Source: CAILAD01 sp964397085
GTDB taxonomy: Bacteria > Patescibacteriota > Saccharimonadia > CAILAD01 > BJGX01
Direction of reading: 5' to 3'
Assembly (NCBI GenBank): GCA_964397085.1
Contig: CAYNHH010000012.1
Coordinates: 1-22,793, forward strand
Length of the DNA: 22,793 nucleotides
Shown in pieces: positions 7,236 to 16,020 of this stretch; the first letter of the stretch is position 1; each line of letters opens with the position of its first letter. The notes under the pieces are model-generated. The model did not search any database, was not told the DNA's origin, and was given only the letters and a program-made list of their open reading frames with translations. Made by a program: the position numbers and the translations under genes.

Positions 7236-8453
7236 CTAGATCTTGAACTTCACAAAACGACGCTTACCTACTTGTACCAGTGCTGATTTTTCAAGTACAG
7301 TATCATGATCTTTAACAACCTCATCATCCACTCGCACACCACCTTGGCTCATAATACGTCGAGCCTCTGACTTACTGATATCAAACTGCATTCCTATAAG
7401 ATCGATGAGTTTGCCGGGTTTGATCTTGAGCGATTCAATATCTTTGGGTTTTTCACCATCACGAAACTGGCTGTTCCAGGTGGCCTCGGCATCATTCGCA
7501 GCTTTCTCACCATGGTAGCGAGCGACGATAATTCGTGCCAGGCTGGCCTTGGTATCTCTTGGGTTGTCTGGATTGCCAAATACTGCCATGTGTTTATCTT
7601 CATAGACTATGCCGGCCATTTTTTGGGTAATGGCCTCGATCGCCTCAAGAGGTACGTCTGTGCAGAGCTTGAAGTATACCGGAATCAACTCGTCACGAAC
7701 GGTCATTACCTTGCCAAACATATCAAGAGGTTCGTCGGTGATGTAGATACAATTTCCCCAGCTTGAGCTCATCTTGCGACCATCTGTACCTTCAAGTAAG
7801 TGGAATGTCATTACACTTTGCTCTGGCTGGCCATAGTGCTTTTGTACTTCTCGCCCGGCAAGCATATTGAATAACTGATCTGTACCACCTACTTCTACAT
7901 CGGTCTTCATCTCTACACTATCGTAGCCCTGGAGCATTGGGTACAACGTTTCGTGAATGCCAACTGGCTTGTTTGCTTCAATTCGTTTAGAGAAATTTTC
8001 ACGTTCTATCATTTGCTGGATAGTAAATAAGCTTGTGAGAGCAAAAAAATCTTGCAACTTCATTTTGTCAAACCAATCACCGTTGTAAAATAGCTCTACT
8101 TTACTCATATCAAGTATTTTACTCATTTGCTCTGAGTAAGACTTCATGTTGGCCTCAATAGTCTTACGCTCTTGCATAGGTCTTTCTGAGTCTTTGTCAC
8201 TAGCATCGCCAATTACACCAGTAAAAGTACCGATAACCAAGGTAATTTGGTGACCGAGATCTTGAAATTTACGTAGCTTCCAGAGAGCGCTAGCTCGCCC
8301 AATATGTATCTGGGAGTTAGTTGGATCAATACCGAGCTTGATGCGTAGCTTTTTGCCACTGTTGAGTTTTTTCTCTAGGTCTTCCCTGACTATAACGTCT
8401 TCAACTCCTCGAGTCAGAAGATCTTCTAAGATTTCTAGTTTTACTTTTTTCAT
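7236..8453 (-). CDS. tyrS: Tyrosyl-tRNA synthetase
   Basis: Class I aminoacyl-tRNA synthetase charging tRNA-Tyr. 405 aa. GIDPTNSQIHIGRASAL contains the HIGH-like signature (HIGR, 50-53), GTDQLFNML is the tyrosine/tRNA-site region, and GRKMSSSWGN is the KMSKS loop in its KMSSS form. A C-terminal S4 RNA-binding domain (MQFDISKSEARRIMSQGGVRVDD) closes the protein. The start is supported by an AAGGA Shine-Dalgarno site. The upstream leader carries an 11-bp hairpin (8494-8524). Full length; the identification is firm. Confidence 0.95.
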   Translation of the reverse strand: MKKVKLEILEDLLTRGVEDVIVREDLEKKLNSGKKLRIKLGIDPTNSQIHIGRASALWKLRKFQDLGHQITLVIGTFTGVIGDASDKDSERPMQERKTIEANMKSYSEQMSKILDMSKVELFYNGDWFDKMKLQDFFALTSLFTIQQMIERENFSKRIEANKPVGIHETLYPMLQGYDSVEMKTDVEVGGTDQLFNMLAGREVQKHYGQPEQSVMTFHLLEGTDGRKMSSSWGNCIYITDEPLDMFGKVMTVRDELIPVYFKLCTDVPLEAIEAITQKMAGIVYEDKHMAVFGNPDNPRDTKASLARIIVARYHGEKAANDAEATWNSQFRDGEKPKDIESLKIKPGKLIDLIGMQFDISKSEARRIMSQGGVRVDDEVVKDHDTVLEKSALVQVGKRRFVKFKI

Positions 8454-8493
8454 ACTATTTTTCCTTATACATTAGTTTAAAAATACAGAGTGC

Positions 8494-8524
8494 GCCAAAC
8501 TACTACCCTATCAAGTAGTTTGGC
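8494..8524. promoter_or_regulatory. Perfect 11-bp hairpin in the tyrS-PBP divergent region
   Basis: GCCAAACTACT (8494-8504) and its exact reverse complement (8514-8524) flank a 9-nt loop. No T-run follows on either strand, so it is not an obvious terminator. It sits 41 bp upstream of tyrS; if tyrS transcription starts at the TATAAT-like element at 8591-8586 (minus strand), the hairpin lies in the leader RNA. The rest of 8454-8683 is AT-rich and shows no gene. No T-box consensus was found. Confidence 0.5.
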
Positions 8525-8644
8525 AATAAATAGTATGAAAATGTGGTAAATCTTATCTTCATAAATCTGCTTCAATAATAGTCACATTATAGTCGCACTA
8601 GCGTTTTTTGTATATACGCTATTTCTAGTACTAGTACTCATATA

Positions 8645-8661
8645 TATAATGCGTGTATAAT
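8645..8661 (+). promoter_or_regulatory. Probable promoter -10 region of the PBP gene
   Basis: Two TATAAT hexamers occur at 8645-8650 and 8656-8661. Initiation from the second would give a leader of about 16 nt. No convincing -35 hexamer and only a weak purine-rich AAAGAAAC ribosome site precede the ATG at 8684. Confidence 0.4.
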
Positions 8662-8683
8662 CAATATTACAAAGAAACTGTTT

Positions 8684-11581
8684 ATGGCTAAACAATCCAA
8701 ACCCCGCAAAACCAAGCGACGAGTCGTTAGAACTACCTCGTCGTCTTCTGGTACAAGTACTAAGATTACCAATGCTTCCGCTCCACCTGTGAAGAAAAAG
8801 GGTGGTCCGCTTCGCTGGATATGGACTCCTGCTGTGCCGCGTGCGAAAGGACTTGGCAAGATTGCACCAAAGCATGTCTTTAAAGTACTTACCAGCAAAA
8901 AAGCCCTCAAATTGTATGCTATTGGTATACTCTCATTTATCCTGTTGATTGCAGGGGTATTTGCGTGGTTTGCCAAAGACCTTCCTAGCCCAAATAAAAT
9001 TAATGCCATTGCGAGTGCCCAGACCACCAAGCTATATGATAGAACTGGTGAGAAAGTACTGGTAGAAATATATGGTGACAAGAACCGTAGCCTGATTGAA
9101 TACAATCAGATGCCACAATGCATCAAAGATGCAACGGTAGCTCTTGAAGACAAAGATTTTTACAATCAAGGAGCGTTTAGCCCGAAAGGTCTTGCTCGCG
9201 CCTTCTCTGGAGTAATCTTTCGCGATTCAAGTAGAGGTGGTGGCTCAACAATCACACAGCAATACGTCAAGAATGCTCTTTTGACCAATGAGCGTAGTTA
9301 TAATCGAAAAATAAAAGAGCTCATTCTATCTATAGAAATTGAACAGCTGTACAAGAAAGATGATATCTTAAAACTTTATCTCAATGAAATTCCTTACGGA
9401 TCAACGGCCTATGGTGTACAGGCTGGATCAAAACAATTCTTCGGGGTGGATGCAAAAGACCTCACCCTCTCACAATGTGCAATGCTTGCAAGCTTACCTC
9501 AGGCACCTACGTATTATTCACCCTATGGCACACATAAAGCAGAGTTAGTCGCCAAAAAAAATCATGTACTTGATCTTATGGTGGAGCAAAAATACATCAC
9601 TCAAGCTCAAGCTGATGAGGCCAAGGCAGTAGATGTACTCGCACAACTCAAGCCATATAATCCATATGCTAATGTTACCGCACCACATTATGTTCAATAT
9701 GTGCGGGAATTACTTGAAGATAAGTATGGTGTTCGTAAGGTCAATGAAGGTGGGCTGAAGGTAATTACTAGCCTTGATCTCAATAAGCAAAAAATAGCTG
9801 AAGATGCAGTGGCAAGTAACATTGACTCAGTCAGGGCATATGGCGGTAGTAATGCTGCGCTTACAGCGGCAGACCCTAAGAATGGCGAGGTGCTCGCTAT
9901 GGTAGGTAGCTATGATTACAATCAGCCAGAATTTGGTAGCTACAATGTTGCGGTGGCACGTAGACAACCGGGCTCATCTATTAAGCCAATAGTCTACACT
10001 AACCTCTTTAAGAAAAACTGGGGGCCGGGTAGTACATTTTATGACGTGCAGACCGACTTTGGTGGTGGCTACAAGCCACTCAACTATACTCGAAGATTTT
10101 ATGGTGTACAGTCTGCCCGTACCGCACTGGCAAGTTCACTCAATATACCTGCCGTCAAAGCTCTCTACATTGGTGGGATCAATGAATTTATGGGTACCGC
10201 AAAAGATATGGGTATTACTACATTCGATAGAAGTACCGAAGAATACGGTCTGAGTCTTGCACTAGGATCTGGTGAAGTAAAAATGGTGGATATGGCCAAT
10301 GCATTTTCTGTACTCGCAGACAATGGCAATAAGCACAATCAAGTGTATTGGCTCAAAATTACTGACCCGTCAGGAAAAGTTATTGACGAGAATAATGCAC
10401 AGACCAATAAGGCCAAACAAGTTGTTGACCCTCAGATTACTTCTGAAATAACAAGCATAATGTCTGATAATGCGGCTCGATGTAGTCTTGGTGCCTTTAC
10501 ATGTAACAACCCTCTCACACTAGGCAATCGTCCGGTGGCTGCTAAGACCGGTACCACTGAGGCCTACAAAGATGCCTGGACAATGGGCTATACTCCATCT
10601 CTTGTGACAGCGGTGTGGGCAGGTAATAACGACAATAGAGTAATGACCCAAGCGGCCAGTATTGTATCAGCGCCTATTTGGAATAAGTTTATGCGTGGTG
10701 CTCTAGACGGTACGCCGATAGAACAGTTTACTCAAGCGCCAGGGCTCAAGCAGGTTACATTAGATGCCAATACTGGTAAAACACCTACTGATACTACCAA
10801 GAAAACTCGAACAGATATTTTTGCTGGCTGGTACTCACTTACCAAGGCAAGTGCATCTCAAAAAGCCACAATCGATATTGTGACCGGCAAGCTTGCTACC
10901 GACTGCACCCCAGCTGGTGCCAAAAAAGAAATTACCGGCGCATCAATTACTGCCGAGATTCCCCCAGAAGACCCTTCATTCAATCGTTGGAATCCGCCAG
11001 TAGTTGCCTTAGCCCGAAGTCTTGGTTACGACGGTGGTGGTGTTATTCCTATCGACAAAGACGATTCACATCAGTGTGGAGACGCTCAGCCATCAATTAG
11101 TATCTCTGCAAATGCTGTAGGCACCACAGTGACTGTTACCGCAAATATAGTGGGTGGACGATATCCACTTGCTCGTGTAGATTTCTATCGTGATGGCGCA
11201 ATCATTAGTTCACAAGGTGTTGGCGGGAGTACTGTAACCATTACTGATAATCCCGGCACTGGTGTACATAGCTACTTTGCTAAAATATATGATGCTGGAT
11301 ACTATGAAGCTCAGAGTAATTCACAGGCTGTAAATGTGAGCGGTGCAGTCAGTTACACATTGAGCTGTACTTTGCCAAAGACATGTACCTTATCTGGGTT
11401 GTCTAGCGGTTCTACGGTACTCTACAATACAGGCCCTGGTAGTGGTTCAACTCTAGACAACTCTGCCCCCTATTCTTGGAGTGGAGGGAGTTGGCCTGGA
11501 ACATCAAGCTGGAATGGCTTAGCAGGGGCGTCCTCAAATATCTATGCTAAGGTTAACGGCGGAACGCCAATCTATCCATAG
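8684..11581 (+). CDS. Class A penicillin-binding protein (bifunctional transglycosylase/transpeptidase)
   Basis: 965 aa, membrane-anchored, polymerises and cross-links peptidoglycan outside the membrane. A very basic cytoplasmic tail (1-75) precedes one transmembrane helix (about 77-97). The GT51 domain shows catalytic Glu155 in EDKDFY and RGGGSTITQQ (184-193). The transpeptidase has S431-x-x-K434 in PGSSIKP, S485-L-N487 in ASSLN, and K621-T-G in AAKTGTTEAYKDAWTMGYTP. Beyond about residue 690 lies a tail with a probable Ig-like beta domain (about 800-887) and a Ser/Gly/Trp-rich end. Extracytoplasmic cysteine pairs (C600/C607, C741/C798, C895/C901) could form disulfides. The gene ends 2 bp before the convergent ABC operon. 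Confidence 0.95.
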   Translation: MAKQSKPRKTKRRVVRTTSSSSGTSTKITNASAPPVKKKGGPLRWIWTPAVPRAKGLGKIAPKHVFKVLTSKKALKLYAIGILSFILLIAGVFAWFAKDLPSPNKINAIASAQTTKLYDRTGEKVLVEIYGDKNRSLIEYNQMPQCIKDATVALEDKDFYNQGAFSPKGLARAFSGVIFRDSSRGGGSTITQQYVKNALLTNERSYNRKIKELILSIEIEQLYKKDDILKLYLNEIPYGSTAYGVQAGSKQFFGVDAKDLTLSQCAMLASLPQAPTYYSPYGTHKAELVAKKNHVLDLMVEQKYITQAQADEAKAVDVLAQLKPYNPYANVTAPHYVQYVRELLEDKYGVRKVNEGGLKVITSLDLNKQKIAEDAVASNIDSVRAYGGSNAALTAADPKNGEVLAMVGSYDYNQPEFGSYNVAVARRQPGSSIKPIVYTNLFKKNWGPGSTFYDVQTDFGGGYKPLNYTRRFYGVQSARTALASSLNIPAVKALYIGGINEFMGTAKDMGITTFDRSTEEYGLSLALGSGEVKMVDMANAFSVLADNGNKHNQVYWLKITDPSGKVIDENNAQTNKAKQVVDPQITSEITSIMSDNAARCSLGAFTCNNPLTLGNRPVAAKTGTTEAYKDAWTMGYTPSLVTAVWAGNNDNRVMTQAASIVSAPIWNKFMRGALDGTPIEQFTQAPGLKQVTLDANTGKTPTDTTKKTRTDIFAGWYSLTKASASQKATIDIVTGKLATDCTPAGAKKEITGASITAEIPPEDPSFNRWNPPVVALARSLGYDGGGVIPIDKDDSHQCGDAQPSISISANAVGTTVTVTANIVGGRYPLARVDFYRDGAIISSQGVGGSTVTITDNPGTGVHSYFAKIYDAGYYEAQSNSQAVNVSGAVSYTLSCTLPKTCTLSGLSSGSTVLYNTGPGSGSTLDNSAPYSWSGGSWPGTSSWNGLAGASSNIYAKVNGGTPIYP

Positions 11582-11583
11582 TA

Positions 11584-12312
11584 TTAAAGTAGCTCCTCTA
11601 TTTCATCCACCAACTTAAAGAACTCTTTTGATCGTGTATTACGTGGACGTGCAATTTTGTTTTGAATTATCTTGTGGACTTTTCCAGGCCTTGGGCTCAT
11701 AACGATTATCACATCAGCCAACTGGATAGCTTCTTCTACAAGGTGGGTTACCATCACTATGGTTTTGTGTGTTTGTTCCCAAATTTGTAATAAATCCAAG
11801 CGAAGATTCTTAGCAGTAATCTCATCAAGAGCCGAGAATGGTTCGTCGAGTAAAAGTATCTGTGGCTCAATAGCAAGTGCGCGGGCAATACCAACACGCT
11901 GCTTCATGCCACCAGAGAGTTCTTTGGGGTGGGTATTCTCAAATCCCTCTAAGCCAATTCTTTTTACTTCCTCTCTTACTCGTGCTTTGATTTGATTCTT
12001 TTCAAGACCGGACATTCTTAGCCCAAAGCTAATGTTATCACTTACCGTCAGCCATGGGAAAAGTGCAAAATTTTGGAACACAAAACCGAGCTCTCTGGGC
12101 ATATTTAGTATTTGGCCTTCATTTTGTTTTTCCAACCCGGCCAAAATTCTCAATAATGTGCTTTTACCACCACCGCTAGAACCAACAATACAGATAAATT
12201 GTCCTGGCTGAATATCAAAGCTAACGTCTTCTAATACACGGAATTTTCTCCCATCTTCAATAAACCATTTACTTATTTTTCTTGCTTGAATATTTTTACT
12301 ATGTTGTTTCAT
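11584..12312 (-). CDS. ABC transporter ATP-binding protein (NitT/TauT/SsuB type)
   Basis: 242 aa importer-type ATPase that should power the permease encoded just upstream. All nucleotide-binding motifs are intact: Walker A GSSGGGKST (44-52), Q-loop Gln80 in FVFQNFALFPWLTV, signature LSGGMKQRVGIARAL (132-146), Walker B with D156-E157 (LLLDEPFSALD) and switch His190 in VTHLVEEA. The FALFPWLTV stretch and overall length fit the nitrate/taurine/sulfonate ATPases. The ATG overlaps the permease stop by 4 nt (ATGA), so the two are translationally coupled. The substrate cannot be read from the sequence. Confidence 0.9.
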   Translation of the reverse strand: MKQHSKNIQARKISKWFIEDGRKFRVLEDVSFDIQPGQFICIVGSSGGGKSTLLRILAGLEKQNEGQILNMPRELGFVFQNFALFPWLTVSDNISFGLRMSGLEKNQIKARVREEVKRIGLEGFENTHPKELSGGMKQRVGIARALAIEPQILLLDEPFSALDEITAKNLRLDLLQIWEQTHKTIVMVTHLVEEAIQLADVIIVMSPRPGKVHKIIQNKIARPRNTRSKEFFKLVDEIEELL

Positions 12313-13067
12313 TCGTTTTGATACCTTGAGCTAAAGTTAAGTAGTGGTATCCAAATAATTTCGTTGAGAACAAAGATTAAGAACAAGTACATGGCTATCG
12401 CCATGGCCAAGTTGGTAATATTACCGGTGTCACTAATTTTTCCTAGTAACGAACCTACACCTATAACTCGTGCAATAATCTCGGCACCAATAAGTGCCTC
12501 CCAGGCCTCGCCCCAGCCTATTATAGAGCCCGTAATGAAGGCAGGAAACATGTCTGGTAGGCGGTAATACCATAGTCTTTTCAAGCCCTTTGCACCATAA
12601 ATAGTGGCAGCTTCAGACAAATCTCCCCTTTCTGTTTTGATAGCCGATATTAGCGTGAAGGTAATTGGCCAAATGATTGTAACTACTAAGAATAGTATTA
12701 CTACCCAGCGAGTAGTACCAAATATCACGAGAAGGATTGGTATAAGCGCAAATGTTGGAAAGCTCTGAGCTACATCGAGCACAGGCACCATAATGTTCTC
12801 TATGATCTTATTCTTTGTACTTGCGAGTGCAAGTAATACCGCCAAAACAGCTGAGATACAATAGGCAATTATCACACTTACTAGACTTGATACGAAGAAT
12901 TTATAAAACTCAAGCCAGTTGATTCCGCCAGAACGACTAACTGCAAACAAAATAATCAAGGTTATTATTATATATGCAAAGCTAATCAACCGTTGATGTT
13001 TGTGACGCCAAAAACGGGCATGGTGAGTCTTTCTGGGGTGACCATAACGGTGCTTGAGATTAGGCAC
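12309..13067 (-). CDS. ABC transporter permease (NitT/TauT/SsuC type)
   Basis: 252 aa membrane permease with about six hydrophobic segments and a basic His/Arg-rich N terminus. The cytoplasmic EAA loop, which docks to the ATPase, is visible as EAATIYGAKGLKRLWYYRLPD followed by FPAFITG. IIGWGEAWEALIGAEII resembles the conserved region after the EAA loop in SsuC/TauC relatives. The start codon is GTG at 13067, chosen because an AAGGAG Shine-Dalgarno site lies 6 nt upstream and a perfect TATAAT -10 (13091-13086) lies before that. No substrate-binding protein gene is adjacent; it may be encoded elsewhere. Confidence 0.88.
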   Translation of the reverse strand: MPNLKHRYGHPRKTHHARFWRHKHQRLISFAYIIITLIILFAVSRSGGINWLEFYKFFVSSLVSVIIAYCISAVLAVLLALASTKNKIIENIMVPVLDVAQSFPTFALIPILLVIFGTTRWVVILFLVVTIIWPITFTLISAIKTERGDLSEAATIYGAKGLKRLWYYRLPDMFPAFITGSIIGWGEAWEALIGAEIIARVIGVGSLLGKISDTGNITNLAMAIAMYLFLIFVLNEIIWIPLLNFSSRYQNE

Positions 13068-13085
13068 AACTTACTCCTTATGCTT

Positions 13086-13091
13086 ATTATA
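13086..13091 (-). promoter_or_regulatory. -10 element of the ABC permease/ATPase operon
   Basis: TATAAT on the minus strand, 18 nt before the GTG start of the permease and just downstream of the preceding gene's terminator. The -35 is not clear. Confidence 0.55.
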
Positions 13092-13117
13092 TCAGTTAGA
13101 AGAAGGTTGTGCGTAAT

Positions 13118-13142
13118 AAAAAACCTCCTGCTAAACAGGAGG
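13118..13142 (-). terminator. Rho-independent terminator of the DUF3592-like gene
   Basis: Perfect 7-bp stem CCTCCTG / CAGGAGG (13124-13130 and 13136-13142) with a 5-nt loop, followed on the minus strand by six Ts (13123-13118). The hairpin begins at the base immediately after the TAG stop (13145-13143). Confidence 0.85.
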
Positions 13143-13706
13143 CTAATTACTATGCAATAATCTTTCACTTAAGGAGAATGTATTTGCTTTTTCTACAGCA
13201 AGAGCAAATATGTTCAAACCAAAAAAAGCAAGGTATAGAAAAACAATAAAACCCGAAATGGTAGAACCTATACAAACTAGGCTACCAACGTTTGTTTTTT
13301 CAAATTTTCTCCGCAGTTCATCACGTGAAGGCGGTGATGGGATGGGAATATTTGGAGTATCTTTGACGATCGTTTCACCACTTTTGTTAACGTACAACGT
13401 TACTAAGTCACCAACACGATATCCCAATCCCACAGACTGTTCAACCTCTTGTTGGTTTCCGGTTACAGTATCATCGTACTGCAAAATGACTGTCTGTCTC
13501 TCAGGTAAATAGTTGCCCTCCGCATTACCTATATCGAGTACTTTAGCATCAACAACTTTCCAATCTTGATTGCTATATACTGACTGCATTTTGGAAATAC
13601 TATGATCTTCGAATGTTTGTAATCTGATAAATGAAATCAGGCTTGTACAAAAAACAAACAAAAGTAACAAGAATACTCTCCAATATTTTCTCAATGTACT
13701 GAGCAT
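13143..13706 (-). CDS. Two-helix membrane protein with DUF3592-like extracytoplasmic domain
   Basis: 187 aa. A transmembrane helix (about 9-27) and a second one (about 140-165) bracket a roughly 100-residue domain: DWKVVDAKVLDIG, ERQTVILQYDD, then GLGYRVGDLVTLYVNKSGE. This beta-rich pattern, with a Y-x-VGD-x-V-x-L-Y-x-N core, is that of DUF3592 proteins of unknown function. The assignment is by motif impression only. The ATG at 13706 has an AGAGGTG Shine-Dalgarno site and a TATAAT -10 further upstream, so it has its own promoter and, with the terminator at its stop codon, is a monocistronic unit. Confidence 0.7.
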   Translation of the reverse strand: MLSTLRKYWRVFLLLLFVFCTSLISFIRLQTFEDHSISKMQSVYSNQDWKVVDAKVLDIGNAEGNYLPERQTVILQYDDTVTGNQQEVEQSVGLGYRVGDLVTLYVNKSGETIVKDTPNIPIPSPPSRDELRRKFEKTNVGSLVCIGSTISGFIVFLYLAFFGLNIFALAVEKANTFSLSERLLHSN

Positions 13707-13742
13707 TGCTCACCTCTTAATCTCGCGAATACAACAATTTAT

Positions 13743-13748
13743 ATTATA
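13743..13748 (-). promoter_or_regulatory. -10 element of the DUF3592-like gene
   Basis: TATAAT on the minus strand, about 36 nt before the ATG at 13706, leaving a leader that carries the AGAGGTG ribosome site. No recognisable -35. Confidence 0.5.
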
Positions 13749-13781
13749 GCATAGATGTTATTTTTTTCAATACTATCCATT

Positions 13782-14582
13782 CTATTTACTATTTTTTTGT
13801 TTTACTATTCTGCTTCTAGCTCGCGCCTGCACAGGACGTTTACTTCCCTTTTCTATTGCGAAGATCATCTTACCGGCCACTGTCTGAAATATGCGAGTAA
13901 CTTCTACACTAACTTCTTTGCCTAATAGTTTATCGCCATTTTCGACAACAATCATCGTGCCATCCTCTAAGTATGCGAGGCCTTGATTCTTTTCTTTACC
14001 TTTTTGTACAACTTTTACACGCATTTCTTCGCCAGGTATCACTACTGCCTTAATCGAGTTGGCTAGCTCATTGATATTGAGTACTTTTACTTGTTCGATA
14101 GTAGCTACACGATTTAGGTTATAATCTGTAGTTAAAATGTTGGTGCCATATTCACGCGCCAAATATACCAGCTTGTGATCTACTTCTTTTACATTCTCTG
14201 GGTCTTCTTCAATGATATCGAGCTCGACTGCAGGGTTTTCACGAATGAGATTGAGCATCTCAAGCCCTCTTCTACCTCTGCCTCTGCGCATTGACTCTTC
14301 GCTGTCTGCGATGTTTTGTAATTCAGCCAATACGAAGCGGGGTACAAGTAGCTTACCGGGTACAAAGCCGGTCTTTACGATGTCTGCAATTCTACCGTCA
14401 ATAATTGCTGAGGTATCTACCAGTATTTGGGTATTCGAGCTAGTGCCTTTGTCAGGAGTATTTTTTGCTTTTGTTTTTGGTTGAGTTGAAGTTGGTGACT
14501 TACTAGATCTTGCAAGTACGGCTACTGCAAATGCTAATGCTAAAACTGAGAGGCTTAATGTTACTAGAATAATGCTAATCAT
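13782..14582 (-). CDS. Membrane-anchored PIN/TRAM domain protein (YacL-like)
   Basis: 266 aa. An N-terminal hydrophobic helix (about 2-24) and a Thr/Lys-rich linker lead into a PIN nuclease domain (about 53-175) starting ILVDTSAIIDGRI. Acidic residues in the expected places are D56, E87 (VLAELQ), D135 and D153 (TTDYNLN). A TRAM RNA-binding domain follows (about 185-245, PGEEMRVKVVQKGKEKNQGLAYLEDGTMIVVENG), then a basic tail. B. subtilis YacL has the same PIN-TRAM order but more membrane helices. It probably acts as a ribonuclease at the membrane (inference). It lies 83 bp downstream of radA, reproducing the clpC-radA-(disA)-yacL neighbourhood of Firmicutes without disA. Confidence 0.88.
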   Translation of the reverse strand: MISIILVTLSLSVLALAFAVAVLARSSKSPTSTQPKTKAKNTPDKGTSSNTQILVDTSAIIDGRIADIVKTGFVPGKLLVPRFVLAELQNIADSEESMRRGRGRRGLEMLNLIRENPAVELDIIEEDPENVKEVDHKLVYLAREYGTNILTTDYNLNRVATIEQVKVLNINELANSIKAVVIPGEEMRVKVVQKGKEKNQGLAYLEDGTMIVVENGDKLLGKEVSVEVTRIFQTVAGKMIFAIEKGSKRPVQARARSRIVKQKNSK

Positions 14583-14665
14583 GTAATAATACTTTCTGTT
14601 TATTAATAAGTTTGTATTTGAAAAACTCGCTACTAAGCTTATCTTTATTTAGGTGGTAAGACGAA

Positions 14666-16006
14666 CTACTTTTTTGAAATAAGTTTGAGAGCCTCGGCTA
14701 TGGTCTTTGGTTTGAGTAAGTCATCACCTGTCACCATTGGTGGCACTATAGCTTTTGAAAAACCAAGCTTCTTGGCTTCTTTCAAGCGACGCTCTGCGCT
14801 ATTGACTGAACGAATTTCTCCCCCCAAACCAACTTCGCCAAAAACAATAGTAGATGAATCTAAAATAATATTTTTGCTTGCTGAGGCAAGACTTAAAATA
14901 ATTGCGAGATCAATAGCTGGCTCGGAGATCTTCAGTCCGCCTACAATATTAACATAGATATCACTGTTGCTCAAATTCACTCCACCACGCTTAGTCATCA
15001 CAGCCGCAAGTAGCCCAAGTCGATTAAGATCAACTCCTACTGCCGCACGCTTAGGGTACCCAAACACACTTGGGCTCACCAGAGCCTGCACTTCAACAAG
15101 TAGTGGGCGCGTACCCTCCATGGTTGCAAACACCACACTTCCTGGATTGGCCGAGCGTTCTTCAAGTAGTAGTCCACTAGGATTGGCAAGTGGCTTGAGG
15201 CCAGCATCGGTCATTTCTAGTACTCCTACTTCATTGGTAGAACCAAAACGATTCTTGATTGAGCGCAAGAATTTTACACCACCAAATTTTTCACCTTCTA
15301 AATGCAATACTGTATCTACTAAATGCTCAAGTAGTCGTGGGCCAGCCAGGCTACCTTCTTTGGTAACGTGGCCTATTATTATAAAGGCCGTGTTGGTACT
15401 TTTGGCAGCTTGCATTAGAGCATTGGCGCCATTGGTGATCTGACTCACCGTGCCAGCCGATGAGGCTACACTGGCACTGGCCATTGTTTGAATAGAATCT
15501 ACTACAATCAGATCATAATTATTACTAAATGTCTGCGCAAGTACTTGGTCTAAGTCTGTTGTGCCTAAGAAGTCAAAACTCTCATCTAGGCCTTTAATTC
15601 GTTCGGCACGTAGCTTGATTTGATTGCTCGACTCTTCGCCGCTGACATATAAGACTTTTTTTGACTTGGCAATATCACCGGCCAGCTGAAGCACGAGAGT
15701 ACTTTTGCCTATGCCGGGGTCGCCTGCTAGCAAGATTAAACTACCGGGTACAATACCACCACCTAGCACCGTATCCACTTCACCGTTACCACAGCTCATA
15801 CGTGGTGTTTGGTTGGATTTTATCTGAGAGAGAGTTTGAGCTGGTACTACTTTAGGTAGGTCTGTGATTTTGTTGCCAGTCATTTTACTGGCTTGTACTG
15901 ACTCCACTAGACTATCCCACGCGCCACAACTCAAACACTTGCCGCTCCACTTACTAAAAGTAGCGCCGCAGCTTTCACATACAAATTGAGTTGTCGATTT
16001 CGCCAT
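14666..16006 (-). CDS. radA: DNA repair protein RadA (Sms)
   Basis: RecA-like, DnaB-type ATPase promoting branch migration in homologous recombination. 446 aa, full length. The N-terminal C4 zinc finger has C10, C13, C24 and C27; Walker A is GDPGIGKST (95-103); the RadA-specific KNRFG motif is at 251-255; the C-terminal region is the Lon-protease-like domain (YVNIVGGLKISEPAIDLAIILSLASA; no protease activity expected). ATG at 16006 is preceded by a purine-rich GAAG stretch and an A-run. About 100 bp separates it from clpC, so it may be read through from the clpC transcript and also from its own weak promoter. Confidence 0.95.
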   Translation of the reverse strand: MAKSTTQFVCESCGATFSKWSGKCLSCGAWDSLVESVQASKMTGNKITDLPKVVPAQTLSQIKSNQTPRMSCGNGEVDTVLGGGIVPGSLILLAGDPGIGKSTLVLQLAGDIAKSKKVLYVSGEESSNQIKLRAERIKGLDESFDFLGTTDLDQVLAQTFSNNYDLIVVDSIQTMASASVASSAGTVSQITNGANALMQAAKSTNTAFIIIGHVTKEGSLAGPRLLEHLVDTVLHLEGEKFGGVKFLRSIKNRFGSTNEVGVLEMTDAGLKPLANPSGLLLEERSANPGSVVFATMEGTRPLLVEVQALVSPSVFGYPKRAAVGVDLNRLGLLAAVMTKRGGVNLSNSDIYVNIVGGLKISEPAIDLAIILSLASASKNIILDSSTIVFGEVGLGGEIRSVNSAERRLKEAKKLGFSKAIVPPMVTGDDLLKPKTIAEALKLISKK

Positions 16007-16020
16007 TATTTTTTTTCTTC

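Noticed and set aside
7740..7790. KMSSS instead of KMSKS in TyrRS as a defective active site
   Set aside because: KMSSS is a known functional variant among tyrosyl-tRNA synthetases.
8454..8683. T-box riboswitch in front of tyrS
   Set aside because: No T-box consensus and no terminator/antiterminator pair could be found in the 230-bp gap.
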